From NCBI RefSeq assembly GCF_017313265.1, contig NZ_JAFLQZ010000001.1, positions 124,001 to 188,000 of the forward strand: a DNA stretch of 64,000 bases, in the 5' to 3' direction. The position numbers were made by a program, and so were the translations under genes. This DNA is from Hymenobacter telluris (lineage in GTDB: Bacteria; Bacteroidota; Bacteroidia; Cytophagales; Hymenobacteraceae). How positions within the stretch are numbered: the stretch's first letter is position 1; each line of letters begins with the position of its first letter. Below are positions 1-9,600 of the stretch, one piece after another. The notes beneath the pieces are model-generated. The model had not been told where the DNA came from. It saw only the letters and a program-made list of their open reading frames with translations, and ran no database searches.

Positions 1-1
1 C

Positions 2-748
2 TACGGCATCTGGAACTACTCCGACTGGAACGGCCTGGCCGACCAGCTCAAAAAAGGCTACGACTACGGCAAGCAGCGCTGCACCGCCTACGTGCGCTTT
101 GTGGTGGAGCGTCAGCTGTTTCCGCAGTTCCTGGAAACGTATTGGGAAGCCATCCGGAGCCTGAAAGTGGGCAACCCCACACTGGTTGACAACCCCGACG
201 ACAAGCTGCCCGACTTGGCTTTCGGCCCGGTTATTAATGCCACGCAAGCCCAGGAACTGGACCGGCTCTACGCCAACGCCCTGAAAACCGGCGCCACTCC
301 TATCTACGAAGGCAAGCTCGACGAGAACCTGTTCCTGCCTGGCCAGGACCGCTCGGCCTACCGCGCCCCGCGGGCTCTCGTGAATTTGCCGCGCCAGAGC
401 GAGCTGTACTTCAAAGAGCCCTTCGGCCCGATTGACAGCATTGTGCTGGTGGATCGGGTGGAGGAACTGGTGGGAGAAATGAACATCAGCAATGGCGCCC
501 TAGTAGCCGCCGTAGCCAGTGACGACCAAAAATGGGCCGCCCGCACCGCCAAGGAAGTACGCGCCTTCAAAGTCGGCATCAACAAGCTGCGCTCCCGCGG
601 CGACCGGGACGAAGTATTCGGTGGCCTCGGCGAATCGTGGAAAGGAGCTTTCGTAGGCGGCGCGCTGCTGATAGAAGCCGTAACCCAAGGCGACAAACCC
701 GTACTGGGTAATTACCAAGACTCCACGTTGCTACCCGAGAAAATATAG
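2..748 (+). CDS. Aldehyde dehydrogenase family protein, 3' part
   Basis: The reading frame is open from the window edge, so the N-terminal half is missing and 248 residues are visible. It is an NAD(P)-dependent aldehyde dehydrogenase, oxidising an aldehyde to a carboxylate. The motif GKQRCTAYVRF near the start carries the catalytic cysteine (visible residue 27), in the place of the GQxCT motif of the family. FKEPFGPID at about residue 137 matches the conserved EEPFGP motif that contributes to cofactor binding. Families of this kind are about 500 residues long, so roughly half is seen. A strong hairpin follows the stop. The substrate cannot be told from this fragment. Confidence 0.88.
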   Translation, partial: YGIWNYSDWNGLADQLKKGYDYGKQRCTAYVRFVVERQLFPQFLETYWEAIRSLKVGNPTLVDNPDDKLPDLAFGPVINATQAQELDRLYANALKTGATPIYEGKLDENLFLPGQDRSAYRAPRALVNLPRQSELYFKEPFGPIDSIVLVDRVEELVGEMNISNGALVAAVASDDQKWAARTAKEVRAFKVGINKLRSRGDRDEVFGGLGESWKGAFVGGALLIEAVTQGDKPVLGNYQDSTLLPEKI

Positions 749-771
749 CTCCGGCGTATAACTGTAGCGGT

Positions 772-820
772 AAGCCTGCTTGTCCTACTCGATTTCGAGC
801 GGAGCAAGCAGGCTTTTCTT
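772..820. terminator. Bidirectional terminator hairpin
   Basis: An 11-bp perfect stem (AAGCCTGCTTG at 772-782 with CAAGCAGGCTT at 805-815) is followed by a T-rich run. It lies between the convergent aldehyde dehydrogenase and 2H phosphoesterase genes and probably serves both. Confidence 0.75.
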
Positions 821-837
821 TTATCGATATTGCTGCT

Positions 838-1371
838 TCACCCCGAAAAGTTAAAAGTCTGTAATGCTTCCCACGGGCCGTTGCGGTAGGCCCATAGATG
901 CAAGCCGGTGCCGGTAGCCTCAAAAGGCTGAAAGCCAACGGATAATTGCTGGTGCAGGGTGCGGCCCACGGCGGGGTCTACCTTGTTTTGAACCGTGACG
1001 TGTGGGTTGAGCTTCTGCTGATCCTGAGGTGTAAGGTGAGGCTGCCAGGTGGTTTGGAGCGCGCGGTGCAATGCTTGCAGCGGCGGGCATTCCAGCGTGT
1101 AGGCCACGCCGCGGCCCAGGAACCGCACGCCCGTAACGGCTAAGTCCAAGGGCGGCTGCGTTGTGGCCAGTTGGGCTAGCTGCTCGGTGATGGTGGCGTA
1201 GTCGGCGCCGGGCAGGTGGTGGAACAGCGTAAGGTGCGCCGCTAAGTAGTTGCGTTCGGGCGGGAAATGCTGCTGCCGGAGTTCATCGAAAAACAGCTGC
1301 GTTTCGGCGTCGAGGGCCAGGGTGAGGATAAGCGGAGTGGCGGCCGAAACCGAAGGCGAGGAAATGGGCAT
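838..1371 (-). CDS. 2'-5' RNA ligase / 2H phosphoesterase family protein
   Basis: A 177-residue cytoplasmic protein with the two HxTx motifs that define the LigT-like 2H phosphoesterases: HLTL at residues 46-49 and HVTV at residues 124-127. In this superfamily the paired histidines act on cyclic phosphodiesters or 2'-5' linkages in RNA-type substrates. Length is normal for the family. The ATG at 1371 lies 98 bp from the divergent hutI start. The true substrate is unknown; members range from RNA ligases to cyclic nucleotide phosphodiesterases. Confidence 0.82.
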   Translation of the reverse strand: MPISSPSVSAATPLILTLALDAETQLFFDELRQQHFPPERNYLAAHLTLFHHLPGADYATITEQLAQLATTQPPLDLAVTGVRFLGRGVAYTLECPPLQALHRALQTTWQPHLTPQDQQKLNPHVTVQNKVDPAVGRTLHQQLSVGFQPFEATGTGLHLWAYRNGPWEALQTFNFSG

Positions 1372-1469
1372 GCAGGTAATACCGCAACCGCCGCGGCGGA
1401 GTTGCCGCCATCCGCCGATATTGCGCCACCACTTGCACCTACCGTTTTAACCGCTTCGCCTATCAACTT

Positions 1470-2723
1470 ATGCCCTACACGCTTCTCGTTCGTAACTGTG
1501 GCCAGCTGCTTACGTTGGCTGGTGGCCCTACCCACCGGCCGCTTACCGGCCCGCACATGCAAGACTGGCCGATTCTTGCGGATGCCTACGTAGCCTGTGA
1601 AAACGACCGAATCGTGGCCGTGGGGCCAATGGCAGAGCTAGACGAAACCCAGGTAACCACTGAAACGCAGGTGCTGGAAGCGGCGGGGCGGGTGGTGATG
1701 CCGGGCTTGGTGGAGTGCCATACGCACCTGGTATTCGGCGGCAACCGGGCCCACGAGTTTCAGCGCAAGCTTCAAGGCGAATCTTACCTCGACATTCTGG
1801 CGTCGGGTGGTGGTATCCAAAGCACCGTGCGCGCCACCCGCGCCGCCCCCGATGAAACGTTGCTTGCCAACGCGCTGCACCACTTAGCCGGTTTCCAGCG
1901 CTACGGCGTAACTACGGTAGAGGCCAAAAGCGGCTACGGCCTGGATGCGGAAACCGAGTTACGGCTAGTACGAATTGCCCGGGAAGCCAGCCGGCGGCAG
2001 CCTGTGCGCGTGGTGCCTACCTGCCTCGGGGCTCACGTGCCCGGCCCCGAGTACAAGGGCCGCCCGGCCGAGTATCTGCACATGCTGGTTACGGAGGTAT
2101 TGCCGCAGCTTAGCCCCGCTGAGGTGCCGTTCGTGGATATTTTCTGTGAGGAAGGGGCGTTCAGCGTGGAACAGTCGCGCCACTACTTAGCTCAAGCGAA
2201 AGAGCTGGGCTTCAAGCTGAAAATCCACGCCGAGCAGCTGCACGATTTGGGCGGCTGCCGCATGGCCGCCGAGCTGGGCGCCATCAGCATCGACCATTGC
2301 GACTACCTTAACCCAGCCGATGCCGCCCAGGTAGCCGCCAACGGCCGCACTGTAGCGGTACTGCTGCCGCTGGTGCCCTTGTTTCTGCGGCAGGAGGTGT
2401 ACGCGCCCGGCCGGCAGCTTCTTGAGGCCGGCGTGCCAGTGGCCGTCAGCACTGATTTCAACCCCGGCTCGTGTCCCAGCAAAAACCTCTGGCTGGCGCT
2501 GTCTATGGCCTGCCTGAAAATGGGCCTGACTCCGAAAGAGGCGCTGGCCGCCGTTACGCTCAACGCCGCCTGGGCCTTGGACCTGCAAGCGGAAGTAGGC
2601 AGCCTGGAGCCCGGTAAGCGCGCCGACCTGCTGGTGCTCGACGTGGCCGACTACCAGGAAATACCCTACTGGCTAGGCGAAAACCCGGTGCGGGATGTGG
2701 TAATTGGCGGTATTCAACAGTAG
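1470..2723 (+). CDS. hutI: Imidazolonepropionase
   Basis: A 417-residue metal-dependent amidohydrolase that hydrolyses 4-imidazolone-5-propanoate to N-formimino-L-glutamate, the third step of histidine degradation. The HTHLVF motif (about residues 84-89) supplies two metal-binding histidines. FCEEGAF, HAEQLHDLGG, DHCDYL and STDFNPGSCPS follow in the order and spacing expected for HutI, including the metal-binding Asp of STDFNPGS. The length matches the family. No hutH, hutU or hutG lies nearby in this window, so the pathway must be completed elsewhere. A hairpin follows the stop and overlaps a degenerate sigma factor gene on the other strand. Confidence 0.95.
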   Translation: MPYTLLVRNCGQLLTLAGGPTHRPLTGPHMQDWPILADAYVACENDRIVAVGPMAELDETQVTTETQVLEAAGRVVMPGLVECHTHLVFGGNRAHEFQRKLQGESYLDILASGGGIQSTVRATRAAPDETLLANALHHLAGFQRYGVTTVEAKSGYGLDAETELRLVRIAREASRRQPVRVVPTCLGAHVPGPEYKGRPAEYLHMLVTEVLPQLSPAEVPFVDIFCEEGAFSVEQSRHYLAQAKELGFKLKIHAEQLHDLGGCRMAAELGAISIDHCDYLNPADAAQVAANGRTVAVLLPLVPLFLRQEVYAPGRQLLEAGVPVAVSTDFNPGSCPSKNLWLALSMACLKMGLTPKEALAAVTLNAAWALDLQAEVGSLEPGKRADLLVLDVADYQEIPYWLGENPVRDVVIGGIQQ

Positions 2724-3212
2724 CCGTAAACAACAAAGCGCCGCCAGTATTGGCCGCGCTTTGCGTATAACAATAGGTGAGTAGCTGATCAATGCTATGG
2801 CGTAGAGGTTGAGCACGGCCCGGTAACCCGGCGGCAACGTATTAATCAAAGCAACCAAGTCGTCGGCGGAAAGCTGGTCGAACGGCGTGCCGTCGGGGTG
2901 GTGCAGCTCGGCGGCTTCGTCGGGTTCCACTTGGGGGCCGCGCAATTGGTGCTGGTGCCAGAGGTTGAGCGAGGTGGTAACGGCAATGCGGCGCGCCCAG
3001 GCCTCGAAAGGCCCCTGCCCCCGAAACTGGTCGAGGCGGGTGAATATTTTTACAAACGTGAGCTGTAAGGCGTCTTCGGCTTCGGCCCTGGATGGGCAGT
3101 AGCGCAAGCACACCCCCATCAGGCGGTACGCCAGCTGGTCGTAGAGGGCCCGCTGCGCCGAGGGGCGGCCCCGCCGACAGCCTTCCAGAACAGCATCAAG
3201 AGTATGGGCCAT
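2673..3212 (-). pseudogene. Truncated ECF-type RNA polymerase sigma factor
   Basis: The N-terminal 140 residues read as a normal sigma-70 family ECF factor. Region 2 is complete (LMGVCLRYCPSRAEAEDALQ, then FEAWARRIAVTT), and region 4 begins with LINTLPPGYRAVLNLYAI. Homology then stops at about position 2796. The helix-turn-helix that should recognise the -35 element is replaced by about 40 unrelated residues, encoded partly by the hutI terminator and the hutI 3' end. The ATG at 3212 is preferred over the TTG two codons upstream. The gene appears to have lost its 3' end by deletion. It could still make a protein that binds core polymerase without promoter recognition, but a decaying gene is more likely. 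Confidence 0.7.
2734..2763 (+). terminator. Terminator hairpin after hutI
   Basis: A 12-bp stem with one mismatch (CAAAGCGCCGCCA paired with TGGCCGCGCTTTG) starts 11 bp after the hutI stop. There is no long T run. It sits inside the aberrant C-terminal end of the opposing sigma factor remnant. Confidence 0.6.
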
Positions 3213-3431
3213 CGGCAACCTGGATAGAGAAATAAAGATGTAATCCGCTAGCGTTCTGCCCCCATGACCGGCCCCGGCTTGGTAGCGTTGCGTCGGGTAG
3301 TAAGTTTATTTCTATAGGCTGTAAAATAACGTGTTACGCAAGGTAGTGCGACCCTGCCTGGTGCAGAAACAGCCACTAGTTTCTAGCTTCACCGTTTCAT
3401 CAGCGGCTTGCCGCCCCATTCTCGTTCTGCC

Positions 3432-4226
3432 ATGACCCTGCCCATCTACCAAATCGACGCCTTCTCCGACCGGCCCTTTGCTGGCAACCCCGCCGCCGTG
3501 TGCCCGCTGCCCGAGTGGCTGCCCACCGAAACCATGCAGGCCATAGCCGCCGAAAACAACCTCGCCGAAACGGCCTTCTTCGTGCCCAAAACCGGCCACG
3601 AGTACGAAATCAGGTGGTTTACGCCCGCCGTGGAAGTGGAGCTGTGCGGCCACGCCACGCTGGCGTCGGCGCACGTGCTGTACCAGCATCTGGGTTTTAC
3701 AGGCCCCGAAATTGTGTTTCAGTCGGCCAGCGGCCCGTTACGGGTGCTGCGCGAAACCGATGGCCGCCTCACGCTGGATTTCCCGAGCCGCCCGCCTCAG
3801 TTGCTGGCCACCCACCCCGATGGGTTGCTGGATGGCCTGGGTGCTACGCCTTTGCAGGTGCTGGCCGGCCCCGACCTGATTGCCCTGTTTGCCAATGAGG
3901 CCGAAGTGCGCGCCATTCAACCCAACCAAGCGCAGCTGGCCCAAGTAGAGTACCGCGGCATCGTCGTCACGGCGCCGGCCGCCGATGCGGAAACCGACTT
4001 TGTATCCCGCTTTTTCGGGCCCCGCGTGGGCGTACCCGAAGACCCGGTAACCGGCTCGGCGCACACCACACTCGTACCGTACTGGGCGGCAAAGCTCGGC
4101 AAAACCACTCTCAAGGCCCGGCAGGTATCGGCGCGGGGCGGCGAGCTATGGTGCGAGTTGCGCGGCGAGCGGGTGCTTATTGGTGGCTACGCCGTCACGT
4201 ACCTGCACGGCGAAATAGCGGTGTAA
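3432..4226 (+). CDS. PhzF family isomerase/epimerase
   Basis: A 264-residue cytoplasmic protein of the PhzF family (diaminopimelate-epimerase fold). It opens with the usual MTLPIYQIDAFSDRPFAGNP. AAENNLAETAFF contains the glutamate that acts as acid/base in PhzF, and the C-terminal half has DPVTGSAH, the second-lobe signature. The ATG at 3432 was chosen over a TTG 24 bp upstream because it gives the canonical N-terminus. Most PhzF proteins outside phenazine producers have unknown substrates. No phenazine genes are nearby, so a housekeeping isomerase role is more likely. Confidence 0.9.
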   Translation: MTLPIYQIDAFSDRPFAGNPAAVCPLPEWLPTETMQAIAAENNLAETAFFVPKTGHEYEIRWFTPAVEVELCGHATLASAHVLYQHLGFTGPEIVFQSASGPLRVLRETDGRLTLDFPSRPPQLLATHPDGLLDGLGATPLQVLAGPDLIALFANEAEVRAIQPNQAQLAQVEYRGIVVTAPAADAETDFVSRFFGPRVGVPEDPVTGSAHTTLVPYWAAKLGKTTLKARQVSARGGELWCELRGERVLIGGYAVTYLHGEIAV

Positions 4227-4258
4227 ACGGCCAGCAGAAAGAACAACTGTTAACTCAA

Positions 4259-4328
4259 AAAGCAGCACAACGGCCATTCAACAGTAGAGGAATTAATCCC
4301 CGCTATTGAATGGCCATTGTGCTGCTTT
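4259..4328. terminator. Long bidirectional hairpin between convergent genes
   Basis: Arms at 4259-4284 and 4303-4328 pair over 26 bp with two mismatches (AAAGCAGCACAA on the left, TTGTGCTGCTTT on the right). It separates the PhzF gene from the opposing outer-membrane-like gene and probably terminates both. The stem resembles the heptad-type hairpins elsewhere in the window but its periodicity is less clear. Confidence 0.7.
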
Positions 4329-4351
4329 CGGTACTAAGTGGAAGGGTTAAA

Positions 4352-5068
4352 TTAGCGCAACGCTACGCCTATTTTAATACCGGCCGGGAAGTAAAATCCT
4401 TCGTGGCCGTAGTTGGAAGAACCGGAACTGTAGCGGCTACTTGTTTTCCAGGAGTCGCCGCGGCTCTGGCTTTCGCGCCAGCCGAACCCCACGTACAGGT
4501 CCAGAAAAACGGGGCCGGGCGGCAGTGGGGCCTGGTAGCCTAGCTGCACGCTGCCGCCGTAGCGGTTAATGGTTTCGGTGTGGCGGCCGTTGCGCAGCTC
4601 ATATACGGGCGCGCCATTCGGTCCTTCCACTTCCTCCCAGCCCAGTCCGTCATACGACAAGGCAAAGTGCTGGAACTGCGGCCCGTAGCTCACGTACCAG
4701 CCCGATGGATAGTCAGTGGAAAAGGCAGGGTCCAGGTACAGGCGGTGATGCACTTGCAGGCCCGCGCCGCGCACCTGCCGGTTCTGGTCGGGGGAGAAGG
4801 GGTTGTCAATAAGGATATTGCCATTGGGGTTGCCGGCAGGGCCGGCGTAGGCCTGCGCCGTAACGGCGAAACTTTGGTTCGGGTGCTGCTTCCAACTCTG
4901 CTCAGCTTCCAGCCAATAGCCACTTACCACCACATACTGAGGCACGGCTTTCAGCAGCAACGTTCGGGTGGGCGGCGCACTCTGCCCCTGCGCGCCGCCC
5001 GCTATACCAAGTAGCAACGCGGGCAGCAACAGCCACTGGCAATGGTGGCCCGCACGAGTAGCCGGCAT
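4352..5068 (-). CDS. Exported hypothetical protein, outer-membrane barrel-like
   Basis: A 238-residue protein with a Sec signal peptide (hydrophobic residues 12-25, cleavage probably after GGAQGQ). The mature part alternates aromatic and polar residues and ends in a strand-like FYFPAGIKIGVALR, as in small outer-membrane beta-barrels. No catalytic motif is visible. The start overlaps the stop of the upstream lipoprotein gene (TGATG), so the two are probably translationally coupled and may act together at the cell envelope. I do not recognise the family. The barrel assignment is an inference from composition only. Confidence 0.6.
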   Translation of the reverse strand: MPATRAGHHCQWLLLPALLLGIAGGAQGQSAPPTRTLLLKAVPQYVVVSGYWLEAEQSWKQHPNQSFAVTAQAYAGPAGNPNGNILIDNPFSPDQNRQVRGAGLQVHHRLYLDPAFSTDYPSGWYVSYGPQFQHFALSYDGLGWEEVEGPNGAPVYELRNGRHTETINRYGGSVQLGYQAPLPPGPVFLDLYVGFGWRESQSRGDSWKTSSRYSSGSSNYGHEGFYFPAGIKIGVALR

Positions 5069-6345
5069 CAGAGCTGTGGCGTAATCGGCAACAAGCTCAG
5101 TTGCTGAAGCGTGGTGCCTGTGTAGCTGTACTGGTAAAGCCCTTCGGTGCCGATGGCCAACAGCACGCCGCCGTCCGGAATTACGTCGAACACCTTAACG
5201 GGGAAGAACTGGCGCTGGGTGAGGGTGGGCGCTTGGCTGGTGTCAAACACCTTCAGGCCGTCTTTGTCGCAGATAAACAGATGGTTGCCATCAACGCCCA
5301 GGCCCTGCGGTCCGGTCATGGGGTAGGTGCGGGCCAGGCGCGGCTGGCTCAGATTGGTCAGGTCGATAACCTGGAGTTGGTTGGGGCCGCCGCCGCACGC
5401 CTGGCCGCTGCGCAGGGTCACGTAGGCGTACCGGTCGTCCACTACCACTGGGTCGCAGCTTACGGTGTGCTGATAGTAGGCCACCTGGCGGGGCGTTTGG
5501 GGTACGGCGGCATCGAAGATGTACATGCCGCGCTGGGTGCCCAAAAACAGGTATTGCCCTTTGGGAAAGATGGTTTCGACGCCGAATTGCAGGGCGAAGT
5601 TCGAGCCGGAAGAAGGCTGCGCTGGGTTGCTTAAATCAAATAAGCGCAGGCTCTGCTCGTCCACGGTGTAAAGCGTTTGCCCCAGAATAGCAAACCGGGC
5701 CAGGGAGCCGCCTTTGCCTACCGCGCCGGGCGAAGCCGAAGTAGACGATGCGTTGGCCATAAAGACGCGGCCGTCTCCCCACCACCGCGGGTCGATGCTT
5801 GGGTTGGGGTTAACGGTGTACGGAATCTGCACCTTTTTCCAGCCGACTACCACCGAGTTGGCCGGGCGGTTTTCGGGCAGCGACTCGGTGGGGATGCTGG
5901 CCCACCGCACGGGCATCGGCAGCTCGCGGAAAGCGTTGCGTACGCGCCCTCTCACCTGCACGGCTTCGGGGTTGCTGATGTCGATGGTTACCAGGTCGGG
6001 GCCATTGTCGGCGTAGAGCAAGTTGCCTTTCACGGCCAAATCTACGTTGCCGGGAATGCGCAGGAAGCTTATTGGGCGCGGCTGAGCGGGGTTCTGATTG
6101 TCGATGATGTGAATACCCTCGAACCGCTCATTTACAAAGAGGTAGCGCCCCCACAGGTAGATTTTGCCTGCCTCGTGCATGGGCCGGGCCGGCAGCGCAC
6201 TCACCGACTGCTCCAGCGCCGTGCGGTCCATGAGGATGGGGGCGTAGCCGTCGTAGTAGGCAATGGTGGGGTCCTCTTTTTTGCCGCAGGCCAGCAGCCC
6301 CAACAGCAGCAGCCAGCTGAATAGGTAAGTAGATAATCTGGTCAT
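5068..6345 (-). CDS. LVIVD repeat-containing lipoprotein
   Basis: A 425-residue protein with a lipoprotein signal peptide ending in the lipobox LLAC (cysteine at residue 20). The mature part contains repeated blades such as GIHIIDNQNPAQP, LVTIDISNP, SLRLFDLSNP, LQVIDLTNLSQP and LKVFDTSQAP, typical of the LVIVD repeat, which folds into a beta-propeller. Such proteins are surface or periplasmic lipoproteins of unclear function. It is first in a two-gene unit with the barrel-like protein downstream (one-base TGATG overlap). No Bacteroidota-type promoter is obvious upstream. Confidence 0.85.
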   Translation of the reverse strand: MTRLSTYLFSWLLLLGLLACGKKEDPTIAYYDGYAPILMDRTALEQSVSALPARPMHEAGKIYLWGRYLFVNERFEGIHIIDNQNPAQPRPISFLRIPGNVDLAVKGNLLYADNGPDLVTIDISNPEAVQVRGRVRNAFRELPMPVRWASIPTESLPENRPANSVVVGWKKVQIPYTVNPNPSIDPRWWGDGRVFMANASSTSASPGAVGKGGSLARFAILGQTLYTVDEQSLRLFDLSNPAQPSSGSNFALQFGVETIFPKGQYLFLGTQRGMYIFDAAVPQTPRQVAYYQHTVSCDPVVVDDRYAYVTLRSGQACGGGPNQLQVIDLTNLSQPRLARTYPMTGPQGLGVDGNHLFICDKDGLKVFDTSQAPTLTQRQFFPVKVFDVIPDGGVLLAIGTEGLYQYSYTGTTLQQLSLLPITPQL

Positions 6346-6542
6346 ATAATAAAGCAGTAAAGAGTGGAAGGAAAAGGAACGGAGGTTGGCCTCTTACTCT
6401 TCAGAGCCAAAGGTTTGCTGGAAAGTTGCAAGCCAATCCGTGGATTTTTATGCGGCTCTTCCCAGCCCGCTCGTACCCCATTGCGGTGGCAACCAAACCA
6501 CACGCCAACTGCCTATCGACGTACTACCTGCTAGACAGAAAA

Positions 6543-6574
6543 AAAGCAGTCAGGCCACCTGGCCTGACTGCTTT
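6543..6574 (-). terminator. Intrinsic terminator of the beta-helix gene
   Basis: A perfect 15-bp stem (AAAGCAGTCAGGCCA, two-base loop) is followed on the minus strand by seven T residues. It lies 69 bp beyond the stop of the 1430-residue protein. The rest of the 297-bp gap 6346-6642 shows nothing else that I can support. Confidence 0.88.
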
Positions 6575-6642
6575 AAACGCTACCTGCCCTGGTGCGCCGA
6601 CCGAAGTCAGCTAACAGGCTGGTAGTCTAAGAATGGAAGCGG

Positions 6643-9600
6643 TTATTGCAGTACCACTTTGCGGGTGAGCACCTGACCGGCCACCTGCACGCGCAGCGTG
6701 TAGAGGCCGGTAGCCAAGCCACGGGTGGAAAGCTGCTGCTCGCCGGTGGCCGCCAACGGCTGCGCTAGTACCCGCTGGCCGAGTGCGTTAACCAGCTCCA
6801 CGGTGCCAGCTCCTTTCAGCTCAGTGAGGCGCAGGGTAAGCTGGCCGGTAGCGCTGGGGTTCGGAAACACCGACAGCGCCGCGCTGTTGCTGCTGCTGCG
6901 GGTGCTGAGCGGCGTAGTGCTGATGGTGAAAGCGCCCGTGAAGTCGTTGCTGCCGTAACCTGATACTGCTACGTAGTACAACTGACCCGACGTGAGGCCC
7001 GTGATGTTTACGGTGCCTACGCTGGTGTTGGAAAGGTTGCTGCCTTGGCAAAATACCTGCGTAAATGGTCCGGCCGAGCAGCTAGGGCTGCTGAACACGC
7101 GCACCATACCGGCGGGGTTGCCCGCCAAGTACAGGGTCCGGCTAGCACTGGCAGCAGTGAAGGTGAACCATACATCCCGAGGGGCGCTGGCTGGTGAGCA
7201 GCTAGGTGCCGTCAGAAGGCCCGGCTGCACGCTGGTGCTGGAGCCGCTGTTCGACCCGGTAATGCTACCCGTGCCAAGTGCTATGGCCGTGCAAGGCTCA
7301 TCGTTGTTGGGCGTCGGCTGGTTGAAAGTCGCGGTTTTGGTGTTGTTGCTAGGGTCACTATCGGTGCCGCCGTTGGGCAAACTGGCCGTAACCACAATGG
7401 TATTGGGGCCACTTGGCGCTACTACGCCCTGCGTGAAGGTAAGCTGCTGCGTAGCGCCCGACGCCAGCGTCAGGGCAGTGAATACTTGCTGCTGCGGCGT
7501 GCCACCGTTCAGCGCGTAACTCAACGTAACCGAGGTAAGCGTAACGGTGCCGTTGTTGCGAATAGTTACCGTTACGGGGTTGGTGCCCGGCGTAGCAGGC
7601 GTCACCGGCGAATCGATGCTCAGTAACTCCACGTCGTTGGCCGACGGCGAGAATTCGTAAGCCCCGATGTCGGGTGGGTTGTTGCGCGTAACTCCGGCAA
7701 AGTCGAGCGGTACGCGCGTGAGCGTGGTGGGCGTGCCCGTGTTGTTGAGGTTGGCCGCCGAAGGCCGCAGGTCGGAGCTAGACCGGAAACGTGGGTCCAC
7801 AGACACCGAGTTCTGGTCGAAGGCGCTGTTGTTGAGGACCTGCCAGGCCGTGAGGGTGGCCGCGCCGCCGCTGGTAGCGGTGGTGGCGGTGCCGTAGTAA
7901 CCCACGTAAGCATTGGTGCCCGTGCCCACGTACAAGTCGTTGTAGTTCGACGTCATAGTAGGTGGCGCAGCGGCGGTGTAGTACACGTACACGGCGTAGG
8001 CTGCCGTGCTGGAAGGGCGCGTTACCGAGAAGATGTTGTTGCGCAGCGTGATATTAGAGGCGGCGTACTGGCTGTAGGCTCGTATAGCCGTTCCCGTAGA
8101 AGTGTCGTCCAGGGAAACCGAGTTGTGGTAATAATCAACGTAATCGGAGTAGTAGTTGTAGATACCGTACGTGATATTGCCGCCATTAACGTTGTAAATC
8201 AAGTTGTTGGCCACCAGAATAGGCGACGCTGCCGTACCGTCGGAATAGTAGATGTACAGGCCGTACATGGTCGACGTGGAAGCGGAAGTACCCGTAAACG
8301 GATCATGAATGCGGTTGCCCACTACCGTCGCGCCCAGGTTGTAGTACACATACAGGCCGTAGAAGGTACTTACCCCGCTACGAGTGAGCCGGCTGATGTC
8401 GTTGCCCACGTACTGCGCGTCGGCCTGGTAGGCGGCATACACGCCGTAGAAGTAGAAGTTGCCGATGGTGTTGTTGCGCACGATGTTGCCCGTGGAGCGG
8501 GTGGTGGTGCTGGTGCCCATCAGCGTCAGGCCGTAGTAGCCGCCGTTGATGGTGTTGCCTTCCAGCAGCAGGTTGTTGGCCGCGTTGCCGCCCGAGGTAG
8601 CCGACGTGGCACTACCACTCACCACGACGCCCGCGAAGAAGCTGCTGGTTGAGGCCTCGGAAGTGGTGATGGTGCAGTTGCGCACAATGTTGTTGTCGGC
8701 CTGGTTCGTAATAAACAAGCCCCAGCCATACGTACCCGGCGAGCCGGCATTGGTCGCATCGATAGTGAGGCTGTCGAGCGTTACATAATCAGCACCGTTC
8801 AGGGTAACTACGGCCCGTTGGTTGGTGTTGCTTGAGCCGAACCGGATGGTGCTGCCGTTGCCGTTAAAGGTTACACGGTTGGTGGCGCTGGCCCCGCTGA
8901 TGGGCGACAAGCTGAACTGCTCGGTATAAGGGCCACCACTCACGTTAAAGGTCACGGCCGCAGCTACTCCGCTCTGGTTCAAGGCCGTAGCTGCATCTGT
9001 GAAGCTGGCAAAGTTGGTGCCGCTCGTTGGTTGGGCGCTGTTGATGGTGTAGATGCCGGTTAAGGACGTGTAGAGCGTAACCGTTTGGGTGTTGTTGCTG
9101 GCATTGGTATCGGGGTTGCCGTTGGGCAGGCTACCCGTTACTGTCAGGGTATTTGCACCTGTTACCAGATTGGCTGGGGTAGTAAAGGTGAGGGCGCGAC
9201 TAGTGCCGGAGGCCAGGCCACCCGTCAGCGTGAACGTCTGAGCCACCGGCGTACCGCCATTCAGCACATAAGCCAGGCGCACCGTATTCAGCACCGAGCC
9301 GCCGTTGTTGAGTACCGTAACTGTTACCGGGCGGGCACCAGCCAGCACTGGCGCAGTGGGCGAGTCGATGCTGACTACCGCTACATCATCGGCCACAGGC
9401 GAAAACTCATAGGCACCTATATCGGGCGTAGTGCCACGGGGTGCCCCGGTAATATCCTGCGTAACGCGGGCGAGTGGGGTTGCTGTATTGTTGAGTGGGC
9501 TGGCCGTGGGTTGCAGGTTGCCGGTAGCCACATTCACAAACTGCGGGTCGGCGTCCACGCTGTTCTGGTCGTAGGCACTGTTGTTGGCCGTTTTCCAGGT

